Source: Nymphaea colorata
Lineage: Eukaryota > Streptophyta > Magnoliopsida > Nymphaeales > Nymphaeaceae
DNA length: 64,000 bases
NCBI RefSeq assembly: GCF_008831285.2
Contig: NC_045141.1
Span: 19,960,848 to 20,024,847 of the forward strand
Direction: 5' to 3'
Part shown: piece by piece, positions 10,392 through 22,432 of the stretch
Layout: every line of letters starts with the position of its first letter
Position numbering within the stretch: the first letter of the stretch is position 1
The notes under the pieces: generated by a model
Database searches by the model: none
What the model was told of the DNA's origin: nothing
The model's input: the letters and a program-made list of their open reading frames with translations, nothing else
Made by a program: the position numbers and the translations under genes

Positions 10392-12981
10392 ATGGGAAGA
10401 AGAAGCTGGCGGCTCGCGCCCGCTCTCCTCATGGCGGCGACAGCCGGGATGCTTTTTGCCGTCGTGTCGTCTCAGCAGCCGTCCGTGCTAAAAAGGGGAT
10501 CTTCTCTCTCCGTCGAGAGGTTCGCCGACGACGTTCTCATCTCGGAGGGCGGCACCTTCAAGACGGGGTTCTACCCGGTGGGCGACAACGCTTTCGCCTT
10601 CGCCGTCTGGTTCACGGAGCCGGCCAACGGGACGGTGGTGTGGATGGCGAATAGGGACCGACCGGTCAACGGCAGGGAGTCCCGGCTGGAGTTCCGGAGC
10701 GGCCAGGTCGCCCTGATCGACGCTGACGGCAGCATCGTCTGGGCCACCAACACGAGCGACGTCGATGGCGTCGTGGCTGAGCAGATGGAGATTGGGGAGG
10801 ACGGGAACCTCGTGGTGAGGGACAGGTTGGGGAAGGCGTTGTGGGAGAGCTTCGATTTCCCGACCGACACGCTTCTGGCGTTCCAGGGGATGACGAGATC
10901 CAAGAGGTTGGTGTCGAGGAGAGCGGCTGAGGACTACTCATCGGGGCCATACCAATTCTTATTCGACGACGACAACGTGCTCAGTTTTCTGTACGAAGGG
11001 TCGGACTTGTCCAGCATCTACTGGCCCAATCCCGACATGGACATCTTTGGGAACGGCAGGACCAGGCAAGTCTACACAATCTCATTTGTTCCCTTGACAT
11101 GATTAGGATCATACCGTAATAACATTTGCTTTGAAATATCTAATACGCAATTGTAGTGTTCACTGAACTAAAGTTCATTCAACATATGGCTTCTGCTTAA
11201 CTTGCACGTTTGCTTATAAGTTGATCACAATGTAATTCTCCAGTAACTTTTTTGTCATTAGGTATAACAGCACCAAATATGCCAGTTTTGATGACCTGGG
11301 TCGATTTACCTCTAGTGACAATTTGATCTTTTCTGCGTCAGACGTTGGCCTGAAAAACAAGAGAAGGTTAACTATGGACTATGATGGAGTTCTCAGGCTA
11401 TATAGTCTTAACAGTACAACAAAAAGTTGGGAGGTTACATGGTTGCCGGTGTTGGAGAGGTGCAGAGTTCATGGCCTTTGTGGGGAAAATGGGATTTGTT
11501 TTTACAACCCAGAACCTGAATGCACTTGCCCTCCTGGATTTAGTATGAAAAATAGAACCGACTGGACTCAGGGATGCCAACCAAATTCCAAGATTGTTTG
11601 CAACGATTCCCGAGTACAAATTGTTAAACTTCCTCATACTGACTTCTACGGTTATGATATGAGCACATACAAAACAGGTGTATCATTTGAAGCATGTAAA
11701 AACATTTGCACGAGTGACTGTAAGTGTCGTGGTTTTGGATATAGGTTAGATGATGGATCTGGATCTTGTTACCCAAAGAACATTCTTTTCAACGGTCAAA
11801 CTGGTCCTAACCTTCTTATTGACATTTATATCAAAGTTTCTTCAGTTGGGAACTTTAACAATTATCTGGAAGGTCAATTCCACACTGATTGTTCACTGGC
11901 AAATTTGAGCATCATTAGGGCTGGAGTTTTTTCTAGTGGCAATGTACAGGGTGACTACTTGAAACTGCCAGTTGGATTTGTCATTGCCATTGGCCTAGTT
12001 GAAATCATATGTCTGGTTTTTGGGTGGGCTTACTTACATAAAGAGTTGGGCCACATTCACAACATTGGTCAAGGTTATACGGCCTTAAGATCAGGATTTA
12101 AAAGATTCACTTACAAAGAACTGAAAAGAGCTACAAAGAACTTCAGTAGTGAAATAGGAAGAGGAGGTTCAGGGGTGGTTTATAAAGGGGTGCTGGAAGG
12201 TGAGGTTGTGGCTATCAAAAGGCTAGAGGATGTGCATCATGGAGAAGCACAATTCTGGAGTGAAGTGAGCATCATTGGAAGAATTAATCACATAAATCTA
12301 TTGAGACTGTTGGGTTTCTGCTTTGAAAAACAAAGCAAGCTTTTGGTTTATGAATTCATGGAAAATGGATCCTTAGAGAAGAACTTGTTCAACAGTTCTT
12401 CAACTCTTGCTTGGGATAACAGATTTAACATTGCTTTGGGCACAGCAAAGGGTCTCGCTTACCTGCATGAGGAGTGCTTAGAATGGGTGCTTCACTGTGA
12501 TATCAAGCCTCAAAACATACTCTTGGACAAGGATTTCACCCCAAAAGTGGCTGATTTCGGTTTGTCCAAGCTTCTAGATAGAGGTGGAACAAATGTTTCT
12601 AGCTTTTCTAGAGTGAGAGGAACGAGGGGCTACATGGCTCCCGAGTGGATATTGAATCAGCCCATCACATCGAAAGTGGATGTTTACAGCTATGGTATTT
12701 TGGTGTTGGAAATGGTAACTGGGAGAAGTTCAGTTGGATTTGAACAGGTGGATGACAACGGAGAGATTCGTTCTGCACAATTAATCCCATGGGTCAGAGA
12801 AATGGTGGGAACAAGGCAGCAGTGGATAGAAGAAATAGCTGATCCAAGTTTGTCAGGGATATATGACAAGCTGAAGATGGAAATCTTGGTTAAAGTGGCT
12901 TTGAAGTGTGTCGGTGAAGAAAGGGATGCAAGACCAACAATGAGCCAGGTTGTAGATGCTATAACGCTCGGATGCCAATAG
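10392..12981 (+). CDS. G-type lectin S-receptor-like Ser/Thr kinase (ZmPK1 type), 797 aa
   Basis: This is a plasma-membrane receptor kinase. Exons are 10392-11065 and 11262-12981; the intron is GC-AG (CCAG/GCAAGT...TTAG/G), joining NGRT-R-YNST in frame. Order: signal peptide (1-26), B-lectin domain (about 35-155), S-locus region with WESFDFPTDTLL, EGF-like CRVHGLCGENGIC, PAN domain with paired cysteines (about 337-420), one membrane helix (about 460-482), kinase (about 518-790). The kinase looks active: G-loop GRGGSGVVYKG (524), Lys544 in VAIK, HCDIKPQN (His636), DFG (Asp656), GTRGYMAPEW. HCD in place of HRD makes it a non-RD kinase, common among immune receptors. ATG 10392 is chosen because a typical hydrophobic signal sequence follows it. 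Exon 1 is GC-rich while exon 2 is AT-richer. Members act in defence or stress signalling; the ligand is unknown. Confidence 0.93.
11066..11261 (+). other. GC-AG intron of the receptor kinase
   Basis: The donor AG/GCAAGT matches the strong GC-type donor consensus and the acceptor is CATTAG/GT. Only this junction restores the family sequence across both exons. No suitably placed GT donor keeps the frame. Confidence 0.8.
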
Positions 12982-13400
12982 TGCCATGAAGAGGTTGCAA
13001 GATTTGGGAGTTACGTCCTATATATTTGATTTGGTATGAGTAAATTATTCTTATTGTGCGAAACTGGATAAGCCTATGGAAATAAAGCTGTTGTTATAGC
13101 TATGCTGTTCTATTTTGGTGTTTGACTTTTTAATTAAGTGTTTGAATTTGTTTTAATGCTTAAATTTTTTTCCTGTCGATGGCCAACTTTTAGAGGGAGT
13201 TTCTGTCTCTGTTTACATGGTTTGTGTCTCTGTTTACATGTTGTGTATACTAGTGCATGCACCATTCGGTGCCTGTGTCCACTCCAGTGTCTAGTCATTG
13301 GGACTTCTAATCTCTTTTTTTTTTTTTTTACATGAACTATAAGGAAATGGTTAAAGCATCAATTAGGCTACTGAAAAAACGATTGTCAAGCAGCTGTTAT

Positions 13401-13518
13401 CCCCCCAATGGTATTACTGTGTTCCTTTCAATTTCCTTACTTTCTTAGGATAAAGATTTCCCCCCAATGGTATTACTGTGTTCCTTTCAATTTCCTTACT
13501 TTCTTAGGATAAAGATTT
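13401..13518. repeat. Perfect 59-bp tandem duplication downstream of the kinase
   Basis: Units 13401-13459 and 13460-13518 are identical, each starting CCCCCCAATGGTATTACTG and ending GATAAAGATTT. The location is the 3' flank about 420 bp past the stop codon. Confidence 0.9.
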
Positions 13519-14854
13519 GGGCTGCAATAAGACGGATATGTGTCAATTTACTTTATAAAACATATGATATGGCAAGATAGAAAGTTGTTCCTTCTGCTCG
13601 GTTTGATTTCCCTGTTCACATTTGCATGAGAACAACATTCTGCTGCAGTTTGGGATTCAAAATAAGTGATCGAATTTTGGTACTGTATATAAGTTCATGT
13701 TTGGCAGCCCGAGCACTGCAGGTTGGTTAATAAGCTACTAAATTCAGAAGCATGGAGTACATGTTGTAAGCCTTTATGCTAATCATATCACTTTTCAAAC
13801 TTAAATATGCTTGAGTGAAATTTAATTTCGATGTAGATGTCGGCATAGTATATGTGCCTGTTATTTTTGTCGTTTCAATAAAGTTACTGTTTGGTTCTTC
13901 TTTCAGCTGTGCTAATTTTATCTTATTGTAGTAAAATTCACTCTTTATTTGTGACTAATTTAACCGGAAGACTAATTTGAAATGGTGTAGATGAGGCTGA
14001 ATTTGTCAATTACTATTAAGACGGGGACTGTGAAAAACTGTTACAGGATGTATCTCTTCATAGTTTTCTGAATATTATTTGCCAAAAAGCTGTAGCTCTC
14101 CGGAGGCATTGCTTCCATGCATATCCCACTGCACATATATCCCTGTATCTCATGGGTAACTACTCAGTAATGAGCTTTTGATTTGGTAATTCTGAATTGA
14201 GCCATTTCAGACTGCCCAGATGAATGACATAATAGTAGAGCAGTTGACTTGCCTTACCAACCAGACCTAAAAGGCATGTGAAACGGCGGCAACCATCATC
14301 TCCCTGTCGGGCAGAGCCTCCCTCTCATTATGAAACACATTATTGGCATTTGAAAAACCCTACTCATTGGGGGCATAAGACGTGTATTCGTGTCTCTTCA
14401 AAATTTCTAGATACAATTATAATACCCAACTCGTTCTTTTATAGAAATGCTCAAATCTACCCCATTAGGAACAAGTGTCGGACCGTGGGTTCAAAAGAGA
14501 GAATTACTTTAATATCAACTTCAACTGCTCTATCTTAAACAATCTCATCGAAGTTTTTTCTTTTCTCTCTTTTATTTTTCGGGGGCAGAAAGTATGTCAT
14601 AAGGGTCAAATTAGACTACTTAAAATAAATCGTCAATGTTTCTTTTGTGCGATTTGACCTCATACATATGGCCTTAATATCATTAGATGAAATGCATATC
14701 TTGGTGAGACAATTTCAAATTTAGAAGTGGTTTTTTTAACAATAAAAACATTGGGGGCTGTTATAACAACAAAGTTTGAAAGGAAAAAAATCAAATATTT
14801 TTCATTAAAATAACTTGAATTAAAGCATGAGAAATAAACTTTACTTCTATTGTT

Positions 14855-14856
<2 letters not shown>

Positions 14857-14905
<49 letters not shown>
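14857..14905. repeat. (TA)n microsatellite
   Basis: About 49 bp of uninterrupted TA dinucleotides. Similar shorter runs occur at about 16637-16658, 18455-18480, 22399-22429 and 51516-51561. Confidence 0.9.
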
Positions 14906-14908
<3 letters not shown>

Positions 14909-16483
14909 AAGCCGTTACTGATAGATCTCGTACTAAGACTAAAGACAACAAACCAGTGATAGTAAAGTTGATTATTAGAATATATTCTGACTAGACCCTC
15001 CTTTTTTCCCCTGCTTCAGGGGTCTTGAGCTGTATCTGGTGGGTAGTGGGTTGCATGCTGTCTTCCACTCGACTATATAAGAAAATGATCAAGTACTTTT
15101 CTTGAAAACAATTTAACAAAAAGCATATTTATACTAAATTAATATTCATAATAATGGTGAATGGTAGCATATTCATATTTTGTTTGAAATAACTTTTAAT
15201 TTTAAGTGGTCTGGCTTTTGTCTTCGACGTAAGTTAGTATGGGAAGGCACAGCGCCTTGTTGGAGTGGAGTTCTTGATTGGCCTCGTTTCATCAGTGAAT
15301 TCGTAAAGGTTGACATAGACTTCTCAAGAGTCCCATCAAACTAGGTCTCAACATATCTAGGTCTCAACATATCCCATGGCTCACTTGATTTGAATCAAGA
15401 TGATAAAAAATATTTTCATAAGAACCACACAATGGCCGTTGGAAACAATACGAAGGGCACAAACAGTGCATTGAAGGCACCTCCTTCATTTAATTCCAAT
15501 GGGTGTTACTCTTCTAAAACTATAGATGGTAGAAGGACAACATTTTTGATGGGTGTGCTATACCCTACCCAGGTTCCCGACGCAGCAGAGAACTTAGTGT
15601 GTGGCATGTAATGCTTGTGAATTGACTGCTGAATTGAATTGATTGGCGACCACACCTTCATTCCAATTTGCCCAATTCAAGCCAATGTTCATAACATAAG
15701 AGGGGGGTTCGATCTCTGTCGTGCAGTTTTTAACCCAATGATGAAAGGAGTTGCCTAACCTATGATGTTTATATGGTTAGCACTAGGTAAGGAGGGGACC
15801 TTACAAGCCGCCCAAACCCGGCCCACCACAGGAGCCATTGTTGACTGTACATGGCCAGTCGGCTCACTTGGACCATCGCTTACCAGTATTGGGATATATA
15901 TACCATTCCCATCAAAACAAGGGACAATTCAAAGGTCAAATATCTTCCTGTCTTAATTATTTCCCTGTGGAGTATTATACGCAGTCTTCCATGATAACAA
16001 GGGTTCAGATGTTGCAGGAACCAAAACTTCGGATTCTTAAAAAAATAAGCGTCCCAAATCTTCAACTTGATGTTTACCATTTCAACTCACGGAAGTTAAT
16101 AAGTAGCCCATGTAAAAATGTTTGGAAATGGAAAGGAGAAACTCGATAATGGCTTTCACTCGTCTAAACGCGTGTGCGCTAGCACTTGCTCAATTCCTAT
16201 GAGCTATACTTTGGGTTGAAATGCTTCTGCAGAAAGATCTTCGTTTTTGGTTGCTTGAGAAGCATATCTAGATAATGAAAAATGCCTGAATTCAATATAT
16301 CTTAGTATTTTCTGCTGTTCGAATACAGATCTCCTACTTTTCATTGACGAGACTGAGTATGCTCATTCCTGTTCCGCCGATGGGTAGCGTGCCAGAAAGT
16401 CTCGTGCGTAGTGTTTTTATAAAGAAGAAAGTGGGCATGGATGACTATACCTTCTTCCTTTAACGTGGTAGGGGCAGTACTAC

Positions 16484-18250
16484 GACTTTGATCTCGAGAT
16501 GTATCTGAGGCCGGTTAAAGAATTTGGCCGTGTCTATGTGGTGAAATTTGTATGCCCAAGGACTAGCTAGCGTAGACTAGGGGTGTATATATATAGTGAT
16601 TAGACTGATCCCAAGATGACTGAAGATTTCAGTTCCTATATATATATATATATATATTGGAAACTGCAACTCAATAAATCCAAATCTAATCAAACAATTC
16701 AAAAGTTAAAGAGTGAAGTAAAGTAGAAAAAGCAATCGAGACACACATCTAAACCCAACGCAATAGCAAAATATGGTGCAGAAATCAGTCGTGTCAATTA
16801 TGAAAAGGTAACTAGTCATTTTGAACCTAACCTATGCAATGGATTAAGATGTTTCCGTATTAATTAATATTAGCATAACAGAGGACTGCAACTAAAAGTT
16901 AAACTGACAATAAATACCAATTGAAAAAGGACAAGGACAAGACAAATATGAGATAAAAGAAAAAACGTGTTCATGGAGAGCAAGGATGAAAAAGAAGAAA
17001 AAGGAAGGGGATCATTTTTTTGGGAAGGCTCACATGCAAGAGTAGAATGAGGGTCATAATAATTTCTTTTGTTTCTTAAAACAAGATTAAACTACACTTT
17101 TTTTTTTTTACTACAAATAAGCATATTGATGCCCCTAAGTAAGTACATGGATAAACAGGCCATGGAAAATCCTTATTGTCGTCTCTCATCTATTTAGAGC
17201 CATTAATTAAGCTTAAGCGATCTTTATGCTGCAAAAGGAAGGCCACCTATTTGTGGAGAAGACACCCAAGGTATAGAAAGTAGACCTTATACTTTAGGGC
17301 TACAAAAGGGAGACCACTGATTCACAAGTTAGAGCACTATGGTAGAGGAGGCACCCCAAGGTATAAAAAGGACGTTATACTCTAGAGAATGAGAAGTTGG
17401 GTGAGGGCTTCGGCCTTTTGTTAGATAGTGAAAAACCCCGCTTATTCGAAACTAAGCTTAAGTGGTAAAGCTTAAGTAATATCTATGCTGCAAAAAAAGG
17501 GCTACCGATTCACAAGTTGGAGCACTATCGTGGAGGAGACACTCCAAGGTATAAAAAGCAGACTTTATATTTTAGAGGATGAGAGGTTGGGTGAAAGCTT
17601 CAGCCTTTTGCCAGGTAGTGGAAAACCTCGCTTATTCGGAACTAAGCTTCATCGATAAAACTAGCCTATTGATCCAAGAAGCCGCTTAGGGCTGAGATGG
17701 GTGGACTTTTCGCCACATAGGATGCCCATTGATCCCAGGACCAGAGTATTGGATAAGAGCGGAAATAAGAAACAAAGAAATAAAAATGGTGTGAAACAGA
17801 ATTGCGGCAAGAGAAATAGGAGATGCCAAATTGCCAATGTGCAATAATTGAAGCAATTAATATTATGTGGACAGTTGCATTCCAAGTGGGTGATAACTAT
17901 AATGGATTATCATATTTTAGATCTAAAAACCATGGAAATATTATCTCTTGATGCTTGTCCTTACTGCGAAGAATTAAAGAAACAACAAACCAAAGCAGCT
18001 GGATGGGTGTGACGTTTGTTAAAATAAATAGAGCCTGTTTTTTATTTTCGTCACCTATTTTCTCCACGTTTTCATATTATTCCTTTTTATAATTTTTTAC
18101 TGATTATGGCTTCACTATCTTTTATTTTATTTTTGTTTTTTTATTCTTTAATCTTTAATAGTCCTCAGGCCTTTCCTTCAAATCCAAAATAAGGCTTGTG
18201 CTTTCTCGATATGAAGCTTTTAATACCCCAACTTATACCGTATCGTGTTT
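16484..18250. repeat. Duplicated noncoding block, copy 1
   Basis: This block aligns over its length with 22297-23591. Shared landmarks in the same order are GACTTTGATCTC, GACTAGCTAGCGTAGA, a TA run, GGAAACTGCAACT, an A/G-rich tract with GAGAGCAAGGATGAAAA, ACTACAAATAAGCAT, TTTAGAGCCA, a 49-bp identical stretch (17832-17880), AAAAACCATGGAAATATTA, and GGCTTGTGCTTTCTCGATAT. It carries an extra insertion of about 450 bp (17212-17660) absent from the other copy. Short open frames in the block keep identical silent positions between copies but are not otherwise protein-like. Confidence 0.8.
17212..17660. repeat. Insertion with two tandem ~200-250 bp units in copy 1
   Basis: Unit 1 (about 17212-17466) and unit 2 (about 17467-17650) share TTTATGCTGCAAAA / TCTATGCTGCAAAA, GATTCACAAGTT(A/G)GAGCACTAT, CCAAGGTATAAAAAG, GAG..GTTGGGTGA and CGCTTATTCG(A/G)AACTAAGCTT. 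Unit 1 has an inner duplication of the CCAAGGTATA(G/A)AAA segment. The insertion interrupts copy 1 relative to copy 2. Its class is unknown. Confidence 0.65.
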
Positions 18251-20497
18251 GCTTTCTAGCGTTCACATTGGCCTCACTAGTTCTCAGGACTCTTATTAAG
18301 TTTTAACCGCACAATGCTTGGATAAATTGCTTCAAGACTGACTGCTACACATTTTGGTTTATTTACGAATCTACAAAAATAATTCCAATGAACATAATTT
18401 CATAGCGTTGATCTAAATATCATTTGAAATGAAATAAATTAAAGGGCCACAACTTATATATATATATATATATATATATACGTAATCGATTGATTAATGA
18501 TTCGTTGACTATGTTGGTAGCTTGTTAATTGATCAAATCGGAATGACCAGGAAGCAATATAGAGAGCTAAGAGTCGTACATAGGTAATTGACAGATTAAT
18601 TATTTTGATTTGTCCATTGTGTTTGACAGCTTGTTTCAATAGGGAATAACTGATAAGTTGTTTGAATTTGAACGCCTATTTGTTTGTATTGCTCAGTTCC
18701 ATGTGTTGATTGATGCCGGGAAACTTGTTCCATGAAGACAAGCGCCAAATAGAAGAACAGTAGGCAACATGGAGACGATTATTATAAAGGACAAAAAATA
18801 ATGCACCTAAGCCTGGATGGTGGAGAAAGGTTATTCTGATACCTGTAGGCTTAATGCAAGTAGGTCGGATCTGGCTTGAAGATTTTGTCGATTTTTTAGA
18901 TTACATGGAAACAAATTTTATCTGTTCCTATTGCATTTTTCTGTACCGAATCCGATCATTGAAACCCTAATGACAGCTACTACTTGTAAACTATTCCGCA
19001 GGAATCTTGCAACGTTACAGAAACTTTAGATCATTGAACGCTCGATGTTGATGATGAGGCTTCATTTTCTTAATTAAGCTGAACGTATGAGAAACTCATT
19101 ATAAGAACATTGTGTTCTTGAAACATTTATTCCTATACTACACGTTTGAAGAACATAATTTGCATGGAGTAATTTCTGCGGCAAGAACATAATGTTCTTA
19201 GATTATTGGTTCTAAAGATATATATTCTAAGAGCATAATGTTTTTCTTACCAAACGCTTTTTCGAAGACATAACTAGGACACCACTTTCTCTTGTTTAAT
19301 TGATTTTGAAGTTTTAATGAACTGCCGTTTTACTTAGATTCAGAAACCGGCTGGGTTTTGTAGATTTCAGAATTTGCAGTCGCTGTTTCAGAATTTGGGT
19401 TTCTCTGACATTCTCAAACAAACGTAACCCCGAGTTTTAAATAACTGAATAGTATAGTAAATATGTCATTGTTTCGATCACGTTCACCACAAACAACAAA
19501 AACTCCTCAATCCCCCACTTCTTCTTCTACTGTTTCAACATTCCAAGTTTTTCTCACCAAAACGAAATCACAAAACTCTTTGTATATAATCTTTTAGTGA
19601 CATTAAATTCGGTATCGTAGTCAAGTCCAACCAAGCAGTGGCGGAAATACATGGAGGCTGCCACGAAAAATTTCATTAGAAGGGTTCAAAATCATGATAT
19701 GGTTACTCAAAAAGACTTAAAGTCAGTCCTTCCCGAGACTAGTTAGCCTTTTGTGATATTTCATTTGATCATTTAGACCCTTGTTTATATTTCGGATCCC
19801 AAGATCCATTTTCCTTTTGTTGAGACGAGGTATAAGTACCTCACGTGAGATTTTATTTACTAGCTTTTGAGATTAAGAGAAAAAGAAGAAACGTGAGTTA
19901 GAGAATAGCTTGGGATTATACTATTGATTTTTCATTGTTATTCTTTAATTTTCAATCAAGATTCGTTGATTTTTCATTTGTAATTGATTACCACTGCATC
20001 AGTTTCATTTTAAAACTTTCATTTGCAATAAACAGCAGCAATTCATTCCAAACACAAGATTAGTTGTTTATGGAAAAACATGATTCAAAGTCAAGTTGCT
20101 GAAAGGAATTCGCGACAGTGAGATCTAAGCAGACTGGATACCACTTTCGATCTTTTAGAAGGCCAGAGAAAGGTACGACGCAAATGTGAAAGTAACATTG
20201 CCACTAAAGGGGCAATAACTTTTTCAAGAAAGTGGCTGGCCGTCTTTCAGAAAGCAGTTTTTCCAAAGAGCCAGGTCCACGCTATAAACGCCGAAAGTTT
20301 GATGCCTTTCCCATTCAAAGGCACGATCCTACTTTGTACTCGCAATCGTCGCCTTCAAAAATTTTGGCGCACCATTTCATTTCCCGGTTGCTCGGTATGC
20401 TCTTGGTGGGTGCAAGAAGCCCTTCCAAGAACGGTTGAAACCTTTCCTTTCTGGGGACAGTGATGTCTGAGGTTGCTTCCGTGGTGCTCTCGTCTAT

Positions 20498-20738
20498 CAT
20501 TTGTAGTTCAAAAAAGTAATACCTACAAGAATTAAACTTATGACCGGGCTATGCTACTACCATTTGTAGTTCAAAAAAGTAACGCCTACAAGAATTCAAC
20601 TTATGATCGGGCTCCTATCTATTCGCCAGCCTTATCAGCTATGCTACTATCGTTTGTAGTTCAAAAAAGTAACACCTACAAGAATTGAACTTATGACGAG
20701 GCTCCTACCTATTCGCCAGCCTCATCAGCTATGCTACG
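20498..20738. repeat. Three-copy tandem repeat with unequal units
   Basis: Copies begin at 20498, 20561 and 20651 with C(A/G)TTTGTAGTTCAAAAAAG, followed by ACCTACAAGAATT(A/C/G)AACTTATGA. Units 2 and 3 also carry CTATTCGCCAGCC(T/C)(T/C)ATCAGCTATGC, missing from unit 1, so the units are about 63, 90 and 88 bp. Confidence 0.85.
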
Positions 20739-21613
20739 GCCCTTGGGGTTCCATAACCATGCTCACTTCATCAATCATGAACTATTTATTTTTTTTATTT
20801 GTAGCTCATGTGGACTGTGCTTACATCATTGATCTTTATACTATTTACATTTTTAATTCTTTCTAACAACCTGGCTAGCTAGTGGCCTCGGGCCTGAGTT
20901 AAGAATATCTTCATGTTAATGTCGAAGGGGGCGACAACCTTTTTTATTTCCAGTTTTGGCATAAACTAGAAGGCGTGTACCTAAACCTATCCCCGCCTCT
21001 AATTAATTACATTATGCTGACGCATGGTTCGGTGGCGAAATTGTTCTTATATACGTGACGTAAAATAATCTCCCAAAGTATGTTTGATTACTTTACATTT
21101 TAGACTTGTGGTCCTATATGAAATGCATTGGCTAATGTGAAACAAAAAATATCAAATACTAAAACTTAGAGTTTTTCAAATTGATTAACAGCCAAGACCC
21201 AAATTTGAATTTTCTGCATTAGAAAAATTAACGTTTGATCTAATATCAGAGAAGGGAGGGTTTTGATCGTAGATTTGCTGTCGTTTTGACTATCAGCATT
21301 CAAATGGGGCCTCTGCTGCTGCTCTCGCGAGAGTTCGGGTCCGAGTTTCCCTTTGACTTGTTTGGAATGCAAACAGTCAATTTCATGGAAAAAGTGCTGA
21401 TTAAGGAAGCTGTCCTACTTTCATTTTTTTCTATTATAACTGAAGATGAGCTTATGAGTTGGATGATATTGATGGCAGGGATCGATCAGGGTTGAAATTC
21501 AAAGTGTGAAATGGATTTGAAAAAAGTTGAAATGGGATGGCCATAGAAATTGAAAATTGGTTTCTATGGTACAAGAGACTCCTAGTAGTGTTTGATGGTA
21601 AGAAATTCTCTTA

Positions 21614-21771
21614 GGGGCTGTTTGATGTTAAGAACATGCGAGAATTCTACGAATACCTCAAAAGTGAAGTAGATCTGTGGGCTACTTGTTCAAGTGTTCC
21701 ATCAATCTATGCAAACTTTGGGGCAGATTCGTGGACCAACTTGCGGTCTGTTCCTAATGCCAAACGACTCC
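21614..21771. mobile_element. Tourist-like (PIF/Harbinger) MITE, 158 bp
   Basis: It is flanked on both sides by TTA (21611-21613 and 21772-21774), the 3-bp target duplication of PIF/Harbinger elements. The left end GGGGCTGTTTGATGTTAAGA and the right end on the opposite strand GGAGTCGTTTGGCATTAGGA form an imperfect inverted repeat about 25 bp long. It has no coding capacity. Confidence 0.65.
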
Positions 21772-22296
21772 TTAATGATGAACAGTCTCTTATTTGAGTA
21801 CCATGAAAAGGTATTCACTAGCATGGCCTGCTTGTTTTCTAGAGAAGAGGAGGAAGCTTGACAGTGAAGGCAGTTTGATTAGCTGAACTGGATCATTTCT
21901 AGAAACTGCCACCTAATCTAGAATCATTTCTTGTTTTGTCAAATTTACAACTGGAAAAAAAATAGTCAAGACAGTAGAAGAAAAGGAAACAGATGAAACG
22001 ACTCACAGTGAAGATAAATATATGCCAAGTTTTCTTATTTTTCTGAACACGGAGGTGAACTATACCTCTGTTTACCTCTCTTTGTATGTTGCCAATCTCA
22101 TTGTGTGGAAGAACACCTAAGGAGGGACAACACTAGATCAAGAAGACCTCTGAAGAAAGAACAGTTCTAACACTTTGATAGTGGGGAGTTTAAAAATTGC
22201 ACAACCAGGGAAACAATAAGACTTTACTTGTCAAACTAAGCAAAATGATACAAGTTGATGGATGCTTTAGGTTTCAAAATGACCAATATTGATTTT

Positions 22297-22397
22297 GACT
22301 TTGATCTCCAGACGTGTCTGAGGGTTGAAAGATTGTGCACATCACATTTGCGTGCCCAATTGCTAGATAGGACTAGCTAGCGTAGAGTTAGCTCTCT

Positions 22398-22432
<35 letters not shown>

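Larger units (their letters stand above)
12982..16483. other. Intergenic, no gene seen; kinase 3' flank, microsatellite and tandem repeat
   Basis: After the kinase stop the DNA is AT-rich. It holds the 59-bp tandem duplication (13401-13518) and a (TA)n run at about 14857-14905. Short frames around 14.3 kb, 15.4 kb and 15.8 kb match no family I recognise. Confidence 0.5.
18251..22296. other. Gene-poor spacer between the two duplicated blocks
   Basis: No recognisable gene. The part at about 19600-20050 looks like a degraded LTR or leader (GCAGTGGCGGA start, GAGGTATAAGTACC TATA-like motif, then TTGGGATTATACTATTGATT), but I find no partner LTR or coding domains. It also contains the three-copy repeat at 20.5 kb and the MITE at 21.6 kb. 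Confidence 0.45.

Noticed and set aside
15690-15730. GGGTTCGATCTC motif resembling a tRNA T-arm
   Set aside because: There is no matching A box or acceptor stem around it, so no tRNA gene.
17661-17885. Small conserved frame shared by both duplicated blocks (CNCPHNINCFNYCTLA...)
   Set aside because: The two copies are identical at silent positions in the core, and the remaining frame is a hydrophobic low-complexity tail with indels between copies. The pattern fits noncoding constraint or recent duplication better than a protein.
19080-19210. Imperfect palindrome around AAGAACAT..GTTCTT motifs, possible MITE
   Set aside because: I could not find matching terminal repeats with a target duplication.
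19600-20050. Possible LTR with TATA-like motif
   Set aside because: There is no second copy in the window, no TG...CA boundaries and no target duplication. It is only mentioned in the spacer entry.
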